Source: Candidatus Companilactobacillus pullicola | GTDB lineage: Bacteria > Bacillota > Bacilli > Lactobacillales > Lactobacillaceae | Reading direction: 5' to 3' | Assembly: GCA_019116025.1 (NCBI GenBank) | Contig: DXCM01000038.1 | Span: 1 to 43,693, forward strand | DNA length: 43,693 bases | Shown here: piece by piece, positions 15,767 through 25,264 of the stretch | How positions within the stretch are numbered: the stretch's first letter is position 1 | Layout: every line of letters begins with the position of its first letter | Program-made: the position numbers and the translations under genes | Notes under the pieces: generated by a model | The model's database searches: none | Told to the model about the DNA's origin: nothing | Seen by the model: only the letters and a program-made list of their open reading frames with translations

Positions 15767-16120
15767 ATGAATGAATTAATTCAAGATATTACAAAAGAAC
15801 AACTACGTTCTGACATTCCTGACTTCCGTAGCGGTGACACTATTCGTGTACATGCTAAGGTTGTTGAAGGTACTCGTGAACGTATTCAATTATTCGAAGG
15901 TGTCGTAATCAAGAGACATGGCTCAGGTATCAGTGCTACATACACTGTACGTAAGATGAGTAATGGTGTTGGTGTTGAAAGAACATTCCCATTGAACACA
16001 CCTCGTGTAGAACAAATCGAAGTTATCAGACATGGTCGTGTACGTCGTAGCAAACTTTACTACTTACGTGCTCGTACAGGTAAGGCTGCTCGTATTAAGG
16101 AACGTCGTCGCGACATCTAA
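15767..16120 (+). CDS. rplS: 50S ribosomal protein L19
   Basis: L19 lies at the subunit interface of the ribosome. The 117-residue product contains [42 protein letters not shown] and the C-terminal [23 protein letters not shown], all diagnostic. The ATG at 15767 follows AGGGAG. The longer frame would begin in the leader without a ribosome binding site. It ends the rpsP cluster, with a bidirectional terminator after it. Confidence 0.97.
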   Translation: MNELIQDITKEQLRSDIPDFRSGDTIRVHAKVVEGTRERIQLFEGVVIKRHGSGISATYTVRKMSNGVGVERTFPLNTPRVEQIEVIRHGRVRRSKLYYLRARTGKAARIKERRRDI

Positions 16121-16149
16121 TTTAATACTTTTAATAGCAACTAAACTTC

Positions 16150-16200
16150 AAAAAATAAACCATCACGTTGAATTTTTATTCAATGATGGTTTATTTTTTT
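16150..16200. terminator. Bidirectional terminator between rplS and the histidine phosphatase gene
   Basis: AAAAAATAAACCATCA followed by TTGAAT (16168-16173) pairs with ATTCAA (16178-16183) and TGATGGTTTATTTTTTT (to 16200). Runs of A before and T after make it work for both converging genes. The phosphatase stop codon is inside the T run at 16199. Confidence 0.9.
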
Positions 16201-16819
16201 AGTTAAAGATTTGATTGTAGTATTCTAAATAAAATTTTTGATCTTCTGGTGTAGCAACAATCTTCGTGACACTGGTATTTCTAGGTTCAGGAATGCTCAT
16301 TACATCTTGAGGCTTTAAAACATCTAAAGCCGCTGCTTTGACCGTAAAACCATGAGTGACACAGATAAGTTTGTCGTTAGGGTAATTCTTTAAGGCGTCC
16401 TGTAAAAAGCCGTGTACGCGCTTAACGACGTCTTCAAAGCGTTCTCCGTCAGTGGCATACTTAGTATAAAGTGGTAGGACATCGTTCCAGTATTTGTTGT
16501 ATGCATCAGGATGAATTTTTCTTAAATCGGCATTCCTTTGACCATCCCATTGTCCATAAGATATTTCGACCAATCTTTTGTCGTAGGAAATAGGTAAGTC
16601 AGCGGCAGTGTTTAAAATATCAGCAGTCTGTTGAGCACGCTTTAAAGGACTACAGATAATACGATCAGCAAAACTGATGTCAAAATTTTGTTTCAACGTT
16701 TGGGCTTGTTGCTGACCGTGGGTATTTAAATAAGTCATTTCGGTATTAATATTGCCTTGCTTCATTTTCATGACATTGGCTTTAGTTTGTCCGTGACGGA
16801 TGAGGTAAAATTCAGTCAT
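16199..16819 (-). CDS. Histidine phosphatase family protein (phosphoglycerate mutase-like)
   Basis: A 206-residue member of the branch-1 histidine phosphatase superfamily. The catalytic motif LIRHGQT has His9 as the phospho-acceptor. The second conserved histidine is in CVTHGFTVKAA near residue 165, and ICSPLKRAQQTADIL supplies the conserved arginine. Such proteins include cofactor-dependent phosphoglycerate mutases and various phosphatases (CobC, GpmB, PhoE types). The family alone does not give the substrate, and the short length argues against the true glycolytic GpmA. AAAGGAG precedes the ATG on the minus strand. It lies downstream of lexA, with a lexA terminator between them, so it is probably transcribed separately. 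Confidence 0.88.
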   Translation of the reverse strand: MTEFYLIRHGQTKANVMKMKQGNINTEMTYLNTHGQQQAQTLKQNFDISFADRIICSPLKRAQQTADILNTAADLPISYDKRLVEISYGQWDGQRNADLRKIHPDAYNKYWNDVLPLYTKYATDGERFEDVVKRVHGFLQDALKNYPNDKLICVTHGFTVKAAALDVLKPQDVMSIPEPRNTSVTKIVATPEDQKFYLEYYNQIFN

Positions 16820-16893
16820 GTTTTTCTCCTTTATAAGTTTGGATTCTTAATTAACTCACTTGCTTATTATTATAGAAGAAAATTTTGGAGAAA

Positions 16894-16922
16894 TAAAAAA
16901 TCACCCCAGAAAAGGAGTGATT
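16894..16922 (-). terminator. Rho-independent terminator of lexA
   Basis: On the minus strand AATCACTCC pairs with GGGGTGATT around TTTTCT, followed by TTTTATTT. It begins three bases after the lexA stop. Confidence 0.82.
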
Positions 16923-16924
16923 AA

Positions 16925-17548
16925 TTAAAATATTTGTGAACGATATAGTCCGACAACTTTACCAAGTATCTCCACGCTGTCTAAGATGATTGGATCCATT
17001 GTATCGTTTTCAGGTTGTAGGCGGTAATGTCCATTTTCTTGATAGAATCTCTTGCAGGTAGCTTCAATGTCTTCAGTCATAGCAATAACGATCTCGCCAT
17101 TATTAGCAAAGTTTTGTTCATGAACTATAACGTGATCACCATCATAAATACCACAGTTGATCATACTTTCTCCATGAATTTCGAGCATGAATAATTCGCC
17201 AGATTCACGATTTAAGTCAGGTGGAATTGGAAAATACCCATCAGGATTACGTTCAGCTGTGATTGGTTGCCCAGCAGCAACGTTGCCTAAGATAGGAATT
17301 TGCTTAGATTTGATGCCGATTGAATTTAATCCAGCACCGGTAAGTTCAATCGCCCTAGGCTTAGTAGGGTCACGTTGAATAAAACCTTTTTTCTCAAGAC
17401 GAGATAGGTGACCATGAACCGTTGATGTAGACGATAAGTCCACAGCTTCGCAGATTTCTCTGACAGTTGGCGGATATCCATGTTCATCTAAATAATCATA
17501 GATACATTGTAAAATTTGTGACTGTTTAGAGCCTTCAGCTTTTGACAT
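16925..17548 (-). CDS. lexA: LexA repressor
   Basis: LexA represses the SOS DNA-damage genes and cleaves itself when RecA forms filaments. The 207-residue protein has the N-terminal winged helix ([31 protein letters not shown], about residues 25-55). The self-cleavage site is Ala92-Gly93 in NVAAGQP. The S24 peptidase dyad is Ser128 (HGESM) and Lys166 (TCKRF). GAGGTG lies before the ATG. Its promoter at 17580-17608 overlaps an SOS box, so it represses itself. Divergent ynzC shares that control region. In Bacillus the neighbouring SOS gene yneA would be expected here, but none is present. Confidence 0.97.
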   Translation of the reverse strand: MSKAEGSKQSQILQCIYDYLDEHGYPPTVREICEAVDLSSTSTVHGHLSRLEKKGFIQRDPTKPRAIELTGAGLNSIGIKSKQIPILGNVAAGQPITAERNPDGYFPIPPDLNRESGELFMLEIHGESMINCGIYDGDHVIVHEQNFANNGEIVIAMTEDIEATCKRFYQENGHYRLQPENDTMDPIILDSVEILGKVVGLYRSQIF

Positions 17549-17579
17549 TAGAACACCTCATTGTTAATATCTTAATTAG

Positions 17580-17608
17580 ATTGTATCAAAATATGAATGC
17601 AAGTTCAA
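17580..17608 (-). promoter_or_regulatory. Predicted lexA promoter
   Basis: On the minus strand TTGAAC (17603-17608), 17 bases, TACAAT (17580-17585): a near-consensus sigma-A promoter. The start site would be about 25 bases before the lexA ATG. The -35 overlaps the SOS box by three bases. Confidence 0.75.
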
Positions 17609-17619
17609 ACAAGTGTTCG
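17606..17619. promoter_or_regulatory. SOS box (LexA operator) between lexA and ynzC
   Basis: The minus strand reads CGAACACTTGTTTG, fitting the Gram-positive SOS box CGAAC-N4-GTTCG with one mismatch. It overlaps the lexA -35 and sits just before a perfect TATAAT (17621-17626) pointing to ynzC. One site could therefore control both directions. A weaker half-match (GAATGCAAGTTC) overlaps at 17595-17606. Confidence 0.8.
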
Positions 17620-17642
17620 ATATAATGGGGAGAATTAAAATT

Positions 17643-17885
17643 ATGAACGAACAAGAAGAATTGCTTAAAAAAATTAATGAACTGGCTCACAAAGCAAAAG
17701 CAGGTACTATTACTAAAGAGGAAGAAGATCAACAAGCCGAACTTAGAAAAGAGTATTTGAAGAACTTTCGTGCCAGTTTTAAATCTCAAATTGAGATGAT
17801 GCGTGTGTTTGATAAGCAAGGAAATGAAGTCACACCGGAGAAAGTTAGAGAAATTCAACGTAAAAAAGGTTTACGTGACGATTAA
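17643..17885 (+). CDS. ynzC: DUF896 family protein YnzC
   Basis: An 80-residue, charged, helical protein of the DUF896 (UPF0291) family. The N-terminal pattern LLKKINELAHKAKAGTITKEEEDQQAELRKEYLKNFR is characteristic, and the C-terminal half contains VTPEKVREIQRKKGLRDD. The molecular function is unknown; in Bacillus the gene belongs to the SOS operon beside lexA. I choose the ATG at 17643 with GGGGAGA upstream. The upstream frame would run through the TATAAT box. If that TATAAT is the real -10, the transcript would start close to the ribosome binding site, so the true promoter may differ. Confidence 0.9.
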   Translation: MNEQEELLKKINELAHKAKAGTITKEEEDQQAELRKEYLKNFRASFKSQIEMMRVFDKQGNEVTPEKVREIQRKKGLRDD

Positions 17886-17947
17886 TACTTTCAATTAGAG
17901 TGATTTTTTTGTAATATTAATAGATGTATGGAAAGGGTGAAACATAA

Positions 17948-18166
17948 ATGGGAACAACAATAATCGTTGGTATTCTAGCCTTATTAATCGGTTTAGTTGG
18001 TGGATTCTTTATTGCCAGATGGTATATGAAGAAGTACTTCCAAGATAATCCACCAATCAGTGCAGATATGATTAAGCAAATGATGGCTCAAATGGGACAA
18101 AAACCATCACAAAAGAAACTTAACCAATTAATGAGTACTATGAAAGCATCACAAAAAAAGAAGTAA
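17948..18166 (+). CDS. yneF: UPF0154 small membrane protein YneF
   Basis: A 72-residue protein with one N-terminal transmembrane helix (about residues 4-24, [19 protein letters not shown]) followed by the conserved [39 protein letters not shown] and a lysine-rich tail. This is the UPF0154/YneF family, present in most Firmicutes, function unknown. GGAAAGGGTG precedes the ATG. It follows ynzC as in Bacillus and is ended by a strong terminator at 18180. Confidence 0.93.
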   Translation: MGTTIIVGILALLIGLVGGFFIARWYMKKYFQDNPPISADMIKQMMAQMGQKPSQKKLNQLMSTMKASQKKK

Positions 18167-18179
18167 TGAAATAAAAATT

Positions 18180-18224
18180 AATAGACGATATACATATTTT
18201 AATGTGTGTATCGTCTATTTTTTT
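18180..18224 (+). terminator. Rho-independent terminator after yneF
   Basis: AATAGACGATA (18180-18190) pairs with TATCGTCTATT (18209-18219); further pairs ACA/TGT tighten the stem, and a T run follows. It isolates the pur operon from upstream transcription. Confidence 0.92.
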
Positions 18225-18247
18225 ATCTAAAAAATCAATTGCTCTTT

Positions 18248-18260
18248 ATTTACGAACTAT
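18248..18260 (+). promoter_or_regulatory. PurBox 1 (predicted PurR site)
   Basis: ATTTACGAACTAT matches the Firmicutes PurBox AWWWCCGAACWWT at 12 of 13 positions. It lies about 130 bases before the predicted pur start site and is in direct orientation with PurBox 2. Confidence 0.65.
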
Positions 18261-18299
18261 AAAATTAATAATATCTAAAATAATCTAAATGAAAACGGT

Positions 18300-18312
18300 A
18301 AATACGAATAAT
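18300..18312 (+). promoter_or_regulatory. PurBox 2 (predicted PurR site)
   Basis: AAATACGAATAAT matches the PurBox consensus at 11 of 13 positions. Its centre is about 77 bases before the predicted transcription start near 18383. In Lactococcus lactis, PurR acts as an activator from PurBoxes about 76 bases upstream of the start, so activation is the likely mode here. Confidence 0.65.
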
Positions 18313-18347
18313 AACTAAAAATATTTAATTTAAATACGTGTTTTGTG

Positions 18348-18376
18348 TTGAAAGAATTTTCATAACTTGTTAGAAT
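18348..18376 (+). promoter_or_regulatory. Predicted promoter of the pur operon
   Basis: TTGAAA (18348-18353), 17 bases, TAGAAT (18371-18376). A start near 18383 leaves only about 26 bases before the purE ATG, too short for a purine riboswitch, so control should be at initiation through the PurBoxes. Confidence 0.75.
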
Positions 18377-18408
18377 TTGATTACCAAAGACAGAAGGGTG
18401 GAAAACCA

Positions 18409-18894
18409 ATGAGTGATGTAGCAATAGTTATGGGCTCAGTTTCGGACTTGAAAGTTATGCAAAACACAATTGATGTTTTGAAAGAACTACAAGTCAGTTA
18501 TGAAGTCAAAGTAATTTCAGCACATAGAACTCCACAAGAGATGTTGGATTTTGCTAAGACAGCACGATCAAACGACTTCAAAGTGATAATAGCAGGTGCC
18601 GGGGGAGCAGCCCATTTACCAGGAATGATTGCTTCTTCAACTAGTCTGCCGGTTATCGGTGTTCCAGTTCCATCGAAATATTTAAAAGGGATGGATTCTT
18701 TATTGTCAATTGTTCAAATGCCAGCTGGTGTCCCCGTAGCAACGGTTTCGATTGGTGAAGCGGGTGCTAAGAATGCCGCTATTATGGCAACTAAGATCTG
18801 TGCACTACAAAATCACGATTATGAATTATCTTTGGATGGTTACACCAAGGCTATGCATGATAAGTCATTAGAAAGTGGGAAAAATCTTGGTTAA
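18409..18894 (+). CDS. purE: N5-carboxyaminoimidazole ribonucleotide mutase PurE
   Basis: PurE converts N5-CAIR to CAIR in de novo purine synthesis, after PurK. The 161-residue product has [11 protein letters not shown] (GSVSD at 9-13), [11 protein letters not shown] and [15 protein letters not shown], the class I PurE signatures. The ATG at 18409 follows AGAAGGGTGG. The TTG at 18367 of the longer frame lies upstream of the predicted transcription start. It is the first gene of the operon, and purK overlaps its end. Confidence 0.97.
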   Translation: MSDVAIVMGSVSDLKVMQNTIDVLKELQVSYEVKVISAHRTPQEMLDFAKTARSNDFKVIIAGAGGAAHLPGMIASSTSLPVIGVPVPSKYLKGMDSLLSIVQMPAGVPVATVSIGEAGAKNAAIMATKICALQNHDYELSLDGYTKAMHDKSLESGKNLG

Positions 18895-20017
18895 AACAAT
18901 TTTACCAGGTAGTACGATTGGAATTATCGGTGGTGGTCAGTTAGGTCAAATGATGTCTTTTTCAGCAAAAGAGATGGGATATAAAGTCATCATCTTGGAT
19001 CCGACTCCCAACTGTCCTGCCGCTCAGGTCTCTGATGATCAAATCGTAGCTGAATATGATGATTTGGCTCAATTAATTGAATTAGCTAAGCGTTGCGACG
19101 TTTTAACTTATGAATTTGAAAATGTTGATGCGGAAACTATCAATGAGGTTAAAAAGTATACGCAAGTGCCACAAGGAACAAAGGCTCTGACAATTACTCA
19201 AGATCGAGTTTCTGAAAAAAACTTTATTGAAGAAAGTGGTTTTTCAGCGGTGCCACATGTTGTTATTGAAAATATCTTCGAATATCACCGTGCTGTAGAG
19301 AAATTGGGTGCACCAGTGATCGTCAAAACTACGCGTGGTGGATACGACGGTAAAGGTCAAATCTTAATCGAAGATCCCGAAGATGTCTGTTATGCCGATA
19401 TTGAAGAATTATTAATGCATGGAACCTGTATCGTTGAAAAAAAGATTGCTTTGAAGAAAGAGGTTTCAATCGTTGTTTCAGCTAATAGCAAGCAACAAAC
19501 CTCAATATTCCCAGTGATTGAAAATGTGCATCGTCACAATATTTTGCATATCAGTAGTTGTCCAGCAATGATCGGTACTGATACGGAAAATGAAATTTAT
19601 AAAATCGGTGAGCAATTAGCACGTAATTTAGAGTTAGTAGGAACGATGTGTATTGAATTCTTTATCTCAGAAACAGATGAAGTATTTGTTAATGAAATTG
19701 CTCCACGACCACATAACTCGGGTCATTTAACGATTGAATCCTGCAATATTTCGCAGTTTGATGCTCACATTCGTGGTGTTTGCAATTTAGCCATGCCTAA
19801 GGTCAAACTCTTACAACCGGCAGTGATGGTCAATTTATTAGGGCAACATTTACAACCAGCTAAGGACGAATTGGATAAACATGCTGATTGGCACTTCCAT
19901 GACTATGGAAAAGCTGAAAGTAAGAATAATCGCAAAATGGGTCATATCACAATATTGAGTGATGACTTACGTGAAACAAAAGATGCTATCGAAAAAAATT
20001 CAATTTGGGATGTGTAA
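18887..20017 (+). CDS. purK: N5-carboxyaminoimidazole ribonucleotide synthase PurK
   Basis: PurK uses ATP and bicarbonate to carboxylate AIR, giving N5-CAIR for PurE. The product has the N-terminal nucleotide-binding turn [14 protein letters not shown], then an ATP-grasp fold with [15 protein letters not shown] and [19 protein letters not shown] start at the TTG at 18887, which has GTGGGA six bases upstream and overlaps the purE stop by eight bases, giving 376 residues. A GTG at 18875 is an alternative that would add four residues. It is coupled to purE and followed three bases later by purC. Confidence 0.93.
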   Translation: MVKTILPGSTIGIIGGGQLGQMMSFSAKEMGYKVIILDPTPNCPAAQVSDDQIVAEYDDLAQLIELAKRCDVLTYEFENVDAETINEVKKYTQVPQGTKALTITQDRVSEKNFIEESGFSAVPHVVIENIFEYHRAVEKLGAPVIVKTTRGGYDGKGQILIEDPEDVCYADIEELLMHGTCIVEKKIALKKEVSIVVSANSKQQTSIFPVIENVHRHNILHISSCPAMIGTDTENEIYKIGEQLARNLELVGTMCIEFFISETDEVFVNEIAPRPHNSGHLTIESCNISQFDAHIRGVCNLAMPKVKLLQPAVMVNLLGQHLQPAKDELDKHADWHFHDYGKAESKNNRKMGHITILSDDLRETKDAIEKNSIWDV

Positions 20018-20020
20018 ATT

Positions 20021-20728
20021 ATGACTGAAGATAATTTGCTATACGAAGGTAAGGCTAAGAACGTTTATAAGACTGACAAAGAAAATGAACTTTTGATGGT
20101 TTATAAAGATCAAGCCACAGCGTTTAACGGTAAGAAAAAAGAAGTACTACCAGGTAAGGGAGTTTTGAACTGTCGAATTTCTACTTTGGTTTTTGATTAT
20201 TTGATCAAAAATGGTGTTAAGACTCATTTGATTGAAAATATATCCGATCATGAACAATTAGTTCAAAAAAGTGAAGTTTTCCCACTAGAGGTGGTCTTGA
20301 GAAACATTGGCTCAGGAAGTTTTGTACGTAAGTTCCACTTGGAAGATGGTTTGGAACTAAGAGAACCAATCATTGAATTTTATTACAAGAGTGACGCCTT
20401 AGATGATCCATTTATCAATGAATCACAGATCCATGCTCTGCGTATCGCGGATAAAGAAGAAATAGCTACTATTAAAAAAATGACACTAGCAATTAATCAA
20501 CTATTGATTCCGTTTTTTGCCCAAAGTGATTTTGATTTGGTTGATTTCAAATTGGAATTTGGAAAAGTTAACAATGAAATTATTCTAGTAGACGAATTTT
20601 CACCAGACAATTGTCGTCTTTGGGATAAAACTAGTCACCATTCAATGGATAAAGATGTATTTCGTAAGCATGAAGGTGATTTGGTTAAGACATATCATTC
20701 TGTTTTAGAAAGATTGACAACACGATAG
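20021..20728 (+). CDS. purC: SAICAR synthase PurC
   Basis: PurC joins CAIR and aspartate with ATP to form SAICAR. The 235-residue protein opens with LLYEGKAKNVYKTD and contains VVLRNIGSGSFVRK, LVDFKLEFG and LVDEFSPDNCRLWD, the SAICAR synthetase signatures. The length is typical for the bacterial monofunctional enzyme. Its start lies three bases after the purK stop, in the middle of the operon. No strong ribosome binding site is visible, so coupled translation is likely. Confidence 0.96.
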   Translation: MTEDNLLYEGKAKNVYKTDKENELLMVYKDQATAFNGKKKEVLPGKGVLNCRISTLVFDYLIKNGVKTHLIENISDHEQLVQKSEVFPLEVVLRNIGSGSFVRKFHLEDGLELREPIIEFYYKSDALDDPFINESQIHALRIADKEEIATIKKMTLAINQLLIPFFAQSDFDLVDFKLEFGKVNNEIILVDEFSPDNCRLWDKTSHHSMDKDVFRKHEGDLVKTYHSVLERLTTR

Positions 20729-20738
20729 GAGAGTAATG

Positions 20739-20984
20739 ATGAAATTAGTTAAAGTTTACGTAACACTAAAACCCTCTGTATTAGATGCCCAAGGTGAAGC
20801 TATTAAGTCGGCTATCCAAACAATGGATTATGACAAGGTTTCAGATGTACATATGGGAAAATATTTTGAATTGAATTTTGAAGACTATCCTGAATTGGAT
20901 AAAGATATTGACGCTATTTGTGACAATTTATTGACTAACCCTAATATCGAAACATACCGTTATGAGATCTTGGAGGCTGAATAG
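20739..20984 (+). CDS. purS: FGAM synthase small subunit PurS
   Basis: PurS is the small linker subunit of the three-part phosphoribosylformylglycinamidine synthase PurSQL. The 81-residue product shows KVYVTLKPSVLDAQGEAIKSA and the C-terminal NPNIETYRYEIL, as in the family. Two ATG codons stand in tandem at 20736 and 20739. I choose the second because AGGAGAG ends five bases before it. It ends one base before purQ. Confidence 0.94.
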   Translation: MKLVKVYVTLKPSVLDAQGEAIKSAIQTMDYDKVSDVHMGKYFELNFEDYPELDKDIDAICDNLLTNPNIETYRYEILEAE

Positions 20985-21653
20985 ATGAAGTTTGCCGTTG
21001 TTAATTTTCCAGGTTCCAACTGTGATATGGATCTCTACTATGCCATTAAAGACGGTATCAAGGAACAAGTTGAGTTAGTCGATTATCGTCAAACAAGTTT
21101 AGATGGCTTTGATGGAGTCTTGATTCCAGGCGGTTTTTCATACGGCGACTACTTGAGAAGTGGTGCCATTGCCGTTCATGCACCAATTATTTCAGAAATT
21201 GTTCGTTTTGCTAACGAAGGTAAATTTGTTCTAGGCATCTGTAATGGATTTCAAATTTTAACAGAATTGCATTTATTACCAGGTGCTTTGATCCAAAACG
21301 AAAAGAGTCGCTTCATTTGTGAAACTGTCACTTTACAAGTAATGAATAATCAGACGACTTTTACCAATCAATACGCTGAAGATGAAGAAATTCGTATCCC
21401 AGTTGCCCATGGTGAAGGCAGATATTATTGTGATGATCAAACTTTAGAGGATTTAAAAGCTCATAACCAAATTGTTTTCCGTTACAAAGAAAATGTTAAT
21501 GGTAGTGTTGATCAAATTGCTGGAGTGATGAATCGTCAAGGTAATGTATTGGGAATGATGCCACATCCAGAACGTGCTTTGGAGGATATCGTCGGTTCAA
21601 GCGATGGGCTCAAACTATTTCAATCAATAATCAATCAAAGGGTGAATAATTAA
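20985..21653 (+). CDS. purQ: FGAM synthase glutaminase subunit PurQ
   Basis: PurQ hydrolyses glutamine and supplies ammonia to PurL. The 222-residue class I amidotransferase has the nucleophile Cys86 in LGICNGFQ and the His194/Glu196 pair in [25 protein letters not shown] near residue 45 is also diagnostic. GGAGG precedes the ATG within purS. Its stop overlaps the purL start by one base. Confidence 0.96.
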   Translation: MKFAVVNFPGSNCDMDLYYAIKDGIKEQVELVDYRQTSLDGFDGVLIPGGFSYGDYLRSGAIAVHAPIISEIVRFANEGKFVLGICNGFQILTELHLLPGALIQNEKSRFICETVTLQVMNNQTTFTNQYAEDEEIRIPVAHGEGRYYCDDQTLEDLKAHNQIVFRYKENVNGSVDQIAGVMNRQGNVLGMMPHPERALEDIVGSSDGLKLFQSIINQRVNN

Positions 21654-23863
21654 TGACTGAACCTACTGCTAAACAAATTAAAGATTCCAGATTGTACCAA
21701 CAATGGGGATTGAGTGATTCAGAATACGAATTGATTTGTGAAAAAATTTTAGAACGACTTCCTAACTATACAGAAACAGGACTTTATTCTGTTATGTGGA
21801 GTGAACATTGTTCTTACAAGAATTCCAAAAAAGTTTTACGAAAGATGCCTAACAAGAGTGATCGCGTACTTGCTGGCCCTGGTGAAGATGCTGGTATTTT
21901 GGATATTGGTGATGGTCAAGCAGTTGTCTTCAAAGCTGAAAGTCACAATCATCCTTCAGCCGTTGAGCCATATCAAGGTGCAGCTACTGGTGTCGGTGGT
22001 ATTATCAGAGATATTTTTTCCATGGGGGCCCAACCTTTTGCTCTATTGAATAGTTTGAAATTCGGCCCATTAAAAGATGGTAAAACTAAACATTTAGTTA
22101 ATGAAGTTGTAGCTGGAATTGGTGGTTACGGTAACTGTATCGGCTTGCCAACCGTTGGTGGCGAAATTTCTTTTGAAGAATGTTACGAAAATAATCCGCT
22201 AGTTAACGCCATGTGTGTTGGATTATTGAATAAAACTGATTTCAAACATGGTACCGCTAGTGGTAAAGGCAATTTGATCGTCTACGTTGGTGCTAAAACT
22301 GGTCGTGATGGGATTCATGGGGCAACGTTTGCTTCAGATGAATTCACAGATACAAAGAATAAGCAACGTTCCGCTGTTCAAGTGGGAAATCCCTTCATTG
22401 AAAAATTATTGATGGATGCCTGTGTTGAAATTATCGAAAAACATCCTAATTGGATCTTGGGTATTCAAGACATGGGAGCTGCTGGATTGGTATCATCAAC
22501 TGCTGAAATGGCTTCTAAAGCTGATAGTGGACTGATTTTAAATCTTGATAACGTTCCCCAACGTGAAACGGAAATGTCAGCTTATGAAATGATGCTGTCA
22601 GAATCGCAAGAACGAATGGTCCTTTGTGTAAAACCACAATTTAAAGATAATGTTCTAGATTTCTTTAAGGACTTTGAATTAGATGCGGTAGTAATTGGTC
22701 AAGTAACTGAGGATAAACAATACAAGATTTATCATCATGATGAATTAGTAACTGATATTCCTGTCCGTAGTTTGACCGAAGACGTTCCGGAATACGATCG
22801 ACCAGAGGTTGAACCTGCTCGTATTGCAAAAGATCGTGATTATCATTTTGTTCCAGAAATAACTTCACTAGAAGATACTTGGCAAAAAATCTTGCAACAA
22901 CCAAATATTGCTAGTAAGAAACATTTCTATCAAACATATGATTCTCAAGTTAAGGCAGATACTTTAACTCAACCAGGTAGTGATGCCGGCGTGACTCGTA
23001 TCAGAGGCACTAAGAAAGCTATTGCGATGACTAACGACAGTAATTCTAAGTACGTTTACTTAGATCCATACGTTGGTGGTCAGATCACTGTTATGGAGGC
23101 GGCTCGTAACATTGTTGCCAGTGGTGGTGAACCTATCGGTGTAACAGATTGTTTGAACTATGGTAATCCTGAAAATCCTGAGGTTTTCTGGGAACTTGAT
23201 AAGAGTGTTGAAGGAATTGCCAGTGCCTGTGAAAAAATCAATACACCAGTAATTTCAGGTAACGTGTCACTCTATAACGAATACAATGATGAGGCAATTT
23301 ATCCTAGTCCAATGATCGGGATGGTTGGATTGATTGATGATATCAAGAAAGTTACAACAATAGCTTTTAAAGAAAATGGCGACCTTATTTATTTACTTGG
23401 AAACACATTTGATGATTTCAATGGTTCAGAAATTCAGTTGCAACAAACAGGCTCAATTAAAGGTGGTTTGCGTCCATTGGATCTCAATGAAGAAAAGCTT
23501 CATCAAGATTTGATTCATCGTGCGATAGCTCAAGGCCTAATTGCCAGTTGTCATGACTTGAGTGAAGGTGGCTTAGCTGTAGCCTTATCTGAGTCAGCTT
23601 TTGAAAACCAATTAGGATTTGAAATTAAGACTGATTTAACGTCAGCTCAAATATTCTCGGAAACACAATCACGTTTCTTAGTAACAGTTAAACCAGAGGA
23701 TCAAACTGAGTTTGAAAATCTAGTGTTGAGAGATTTCCAACTGTTAGGTCAAGTAACAGGCAATTCAGATTTCAAGGTAACAACTAAAGATGAAACAGTA
23801 TCAATTGATGGTGAGAAAGCATCGAATAATTGGAAAGAGGCGATTTCGTGCTTGATGAAGTAA
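21653..23863 (+). CDS. purL: FGAM synthase large subunit PurL
   Basis: PurL uses ATP and ammonia from PurQ to turn FGAR into FGAM. The 736-residue length marks the small type that needs separate PurS and PurQ, both present here. Visible signatures are [15 protein letters not shown] near residue 45, [24 protein letters not shown] near 90, and [16 protein letters not shown] in the second half. The two AIRS-like halves are intact. It is translationally coupled to purQ (TAATG), and its 3' end overlaps purF by 16 bases. Confidence 0.97.
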   Translation: MTEPTAKQIKDSRLYQQWGLSDSEYELICEKILERLPNYTETGLYSVMWSEHCSYKNSKKVLRKMPNKSDRVLAGPGEDAGILDIGDGQAVVFKAESHNHPSAVEPYQGAATGVGGIIRDIFSMGAQPFALLNSLKFGPLKDGKTKHLVNEVVAGIGGYGNCIGLPTVGGEISFEECYENNPLVNAMCVGLLNKTDFKHGTASGKGNLIVYVGAKTGRDGIHGATFASDEFTDTKNKQRSAVQVGNPFIEKLLMDACVEIIEKHPNWILGIQDMGAAGLVSSTAEMASKADSGLILNLDNVPQRETEMSAYEMMLSESQERMVLCVKPQFKDNVLDFFKDFELDAVVIGQVTEDKQYKIYHHDELVTDIPVRSLTEDVPEYDRPEVEPARIAKDRDYHFVPEITSLEDTWQKILQQPNIASKKHFYQTYDSQVKADTLTQPGSDAGVTRIRGTKKAIAMTNDSNSKYVYLDPYVGGQITVMEAARNIVASGGEPIGVTDCLNYGNPENPEVFWELDKSVEGIASACEKINTPVISGNVSLYNEYNDEAIYPSPMIGMVGLIDDIKKVTTIAFKENGDLIYLLGNTFDDFNGSEIQLQQTGSIKGGLRPLDLNEEKLHQDLIHRAIAQGLIASCHDLSEGGLAVALSESAFENQLGFEIKTDLTSAQIFSETQSRFLVTVKPEDQTEFENLVLRDFQLLGQVTGNSDFKVTTKDETVSIDGEKASNNWKEAISCLMK

Positions 23864-25254
23864 AAAGTTTAAATGAAGAATGTGGTGTTTTCGGTGTCTG
23901 GGGTGCTAAGAATGCTAACTACCTAACCTATTTAGGACTCCACAGTTTGCAGCATCGTGGTCAAGAAGGTGCGGGAATTGTCGCAAACGATGGTCAAAAG
24001 TTACGCACTTATCGTAATTTAGGATTGTTGACTCAAGTTTTTTCTAAACCTGAGTATTTGAATAATCTGGTTGGAGATTCAGCTATTGGTCATGTTCGAT
24101 ACTCAACTGCTGGTGAAAATAAGATTGAAAATGTTCAACCATTATTGTTTGACTTTACAGACAGTCAATTAGCTTTGGCTCATAACGGTAATTTAACAAA
24201 TGCGATTACTCTAAAAAAAGAATTGGAACAAAAAGGACATATCTTTAAATCCAGTTCTGATTCAGAAGTTTTAGTTCATTTGATCAAACAGTCGACACAA
24301 CCGACTTTCCGTGATCGTATGGTTGAAGCACTTAACAAGATTCAAGGTGGCTTTGCTTACTTGCTTTTGACCAAAGATGCTTTGATTCTGGCTTTGGATT
24401 CACACGGTTTTCGACCTTTATCAATTGGGAAGTTAGATGATGGTGGTTATGTAGTTGCTAGTGAAACTTGTGCGTTAGATGCTGTTGGAGCAACTTTTGT
24501 CCGTGATGTACAACCTGGTGAATTGATTACTATCTCTGACGAGGGGATGAAAATCGATCATTGGACCACTAAGACACAACTAGCCATCTGTTCAATGGAA
24601 TTCGTTTACTTTGCTCGTCCTGATTCCGACATTCTAGGTGTTAATGTTCATTCAGCCAGAAAACGCATGGGAGCCAACTTAGCTCAAGAATATCCAGCAC
24701 CAGGCGATATTGTTGTCGGTGTTCCTAATTCTTCTCTGTCGGCAGCTAGTGGTTATGCTGAAGCTAGTGGTCTACCTTATGAAATGGGCTTGATCAAGAA
24801 TCAATATATGGGTCGAGAGTTTATTCAACCAACCCAAGAATTACGAGAGAAAAGCGTTCGTCAAAAATTAGCGGCTGTAAAAGGTGTTGTTAAAGGTAAG
24901 CGAGTTATTTTGGTGGATGATTCGATCGTCCGTGGAACTACTTGTGCTTACATCGTGCAATTGCTAAGGGATGCTGGTGCAACTGAAGTTCATTTACGTA
25001 TCGCTTCACCAAGATTCATGCATCCATGTTTTTACGGTATCGATATCCAGGAAAAGAGTGAGTTGATTGCCGCTCATAAGAGTATTGAAGAAATGAATCA
25101 AATTTTTGGTTCCGACTCGCTACGTTTCTTGAGCGAAGATGGTTTAATTGATGCCATTGGAATGAACGCTGATGCACCATATTCAGGATTAGATATGTCG
25201 TATTTCAATGGAGATTATCCAACTTATCTATACGACTATGAATCCAAAAAATAA
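23848..25254 (+). CDS. purF: Amidophosphoribosyltransferase PurF
   Basis: PurF carries out the first committed step of purine synthesis, PRPP plus glutamine to phosphoribosylamine. The start is a GTG at 23848 with AGAGG seven bases upstream. This leaves an 11-residue propeptide before Cys12 (CGVFG), the N-terminal nucleophile after processing, as in Bacillus PurF. Other marks are [22 protein letters not shown] and the PRPP loop [13 protein letters not shown]. The 468-residue length is usual. Bacillus-type PurF also has an iron-sulfur cluster; whether all its cysteines are kept here was not checked. Confidence 0.95.
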   Translation: MLDEVKSLNEECGVFGVWGAKNANYLTYLGLHSLQHRGQEGAGIVANDGQKLRTYRNLGLLTQVFSKPEYLNNLVGDSAIGHVRYSTAGENKIENVQPLLFDFTDSQLALAHNGNLTNAITLKKELEQKGHIFKSSSDSEVLVHLIKQSTQPTFRDRMVEALNKIQGGFAYLLLTKDALILALDSHGFRPLSIGKLDDGGYVVASETCALDAVGATFVRDVQPGELITISDEGMKIDHWTTKTQLAICSMEFVYFARPDSDILGVNVHSARKRMGANLAQEYPAPGDIVVGVPNSSLSAASGYAEASGLPYEMGLIKNQYMGREFIQPTQELREKSVRQKLAAVKGVVKGKRVILVDDSIVRGTTCAYIVQLLRDAGATEVHLRIASPRFMHPCFYGIDIQEKSELIAAHKSIEEMNQIFGSDSLRFLSEDGLIDAIGMNADAPYSGLDMSYFNGDYPTYLYDYESKK

Positions 25255-25264
25255 GGAGAATTTT

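Noticed and set aside
18225..18408. Guanine riboswitch upstream of purE
   Set aside because: The predicted transcript leader is only about 26 bases, and the conserved purine aptamer core was not seen.
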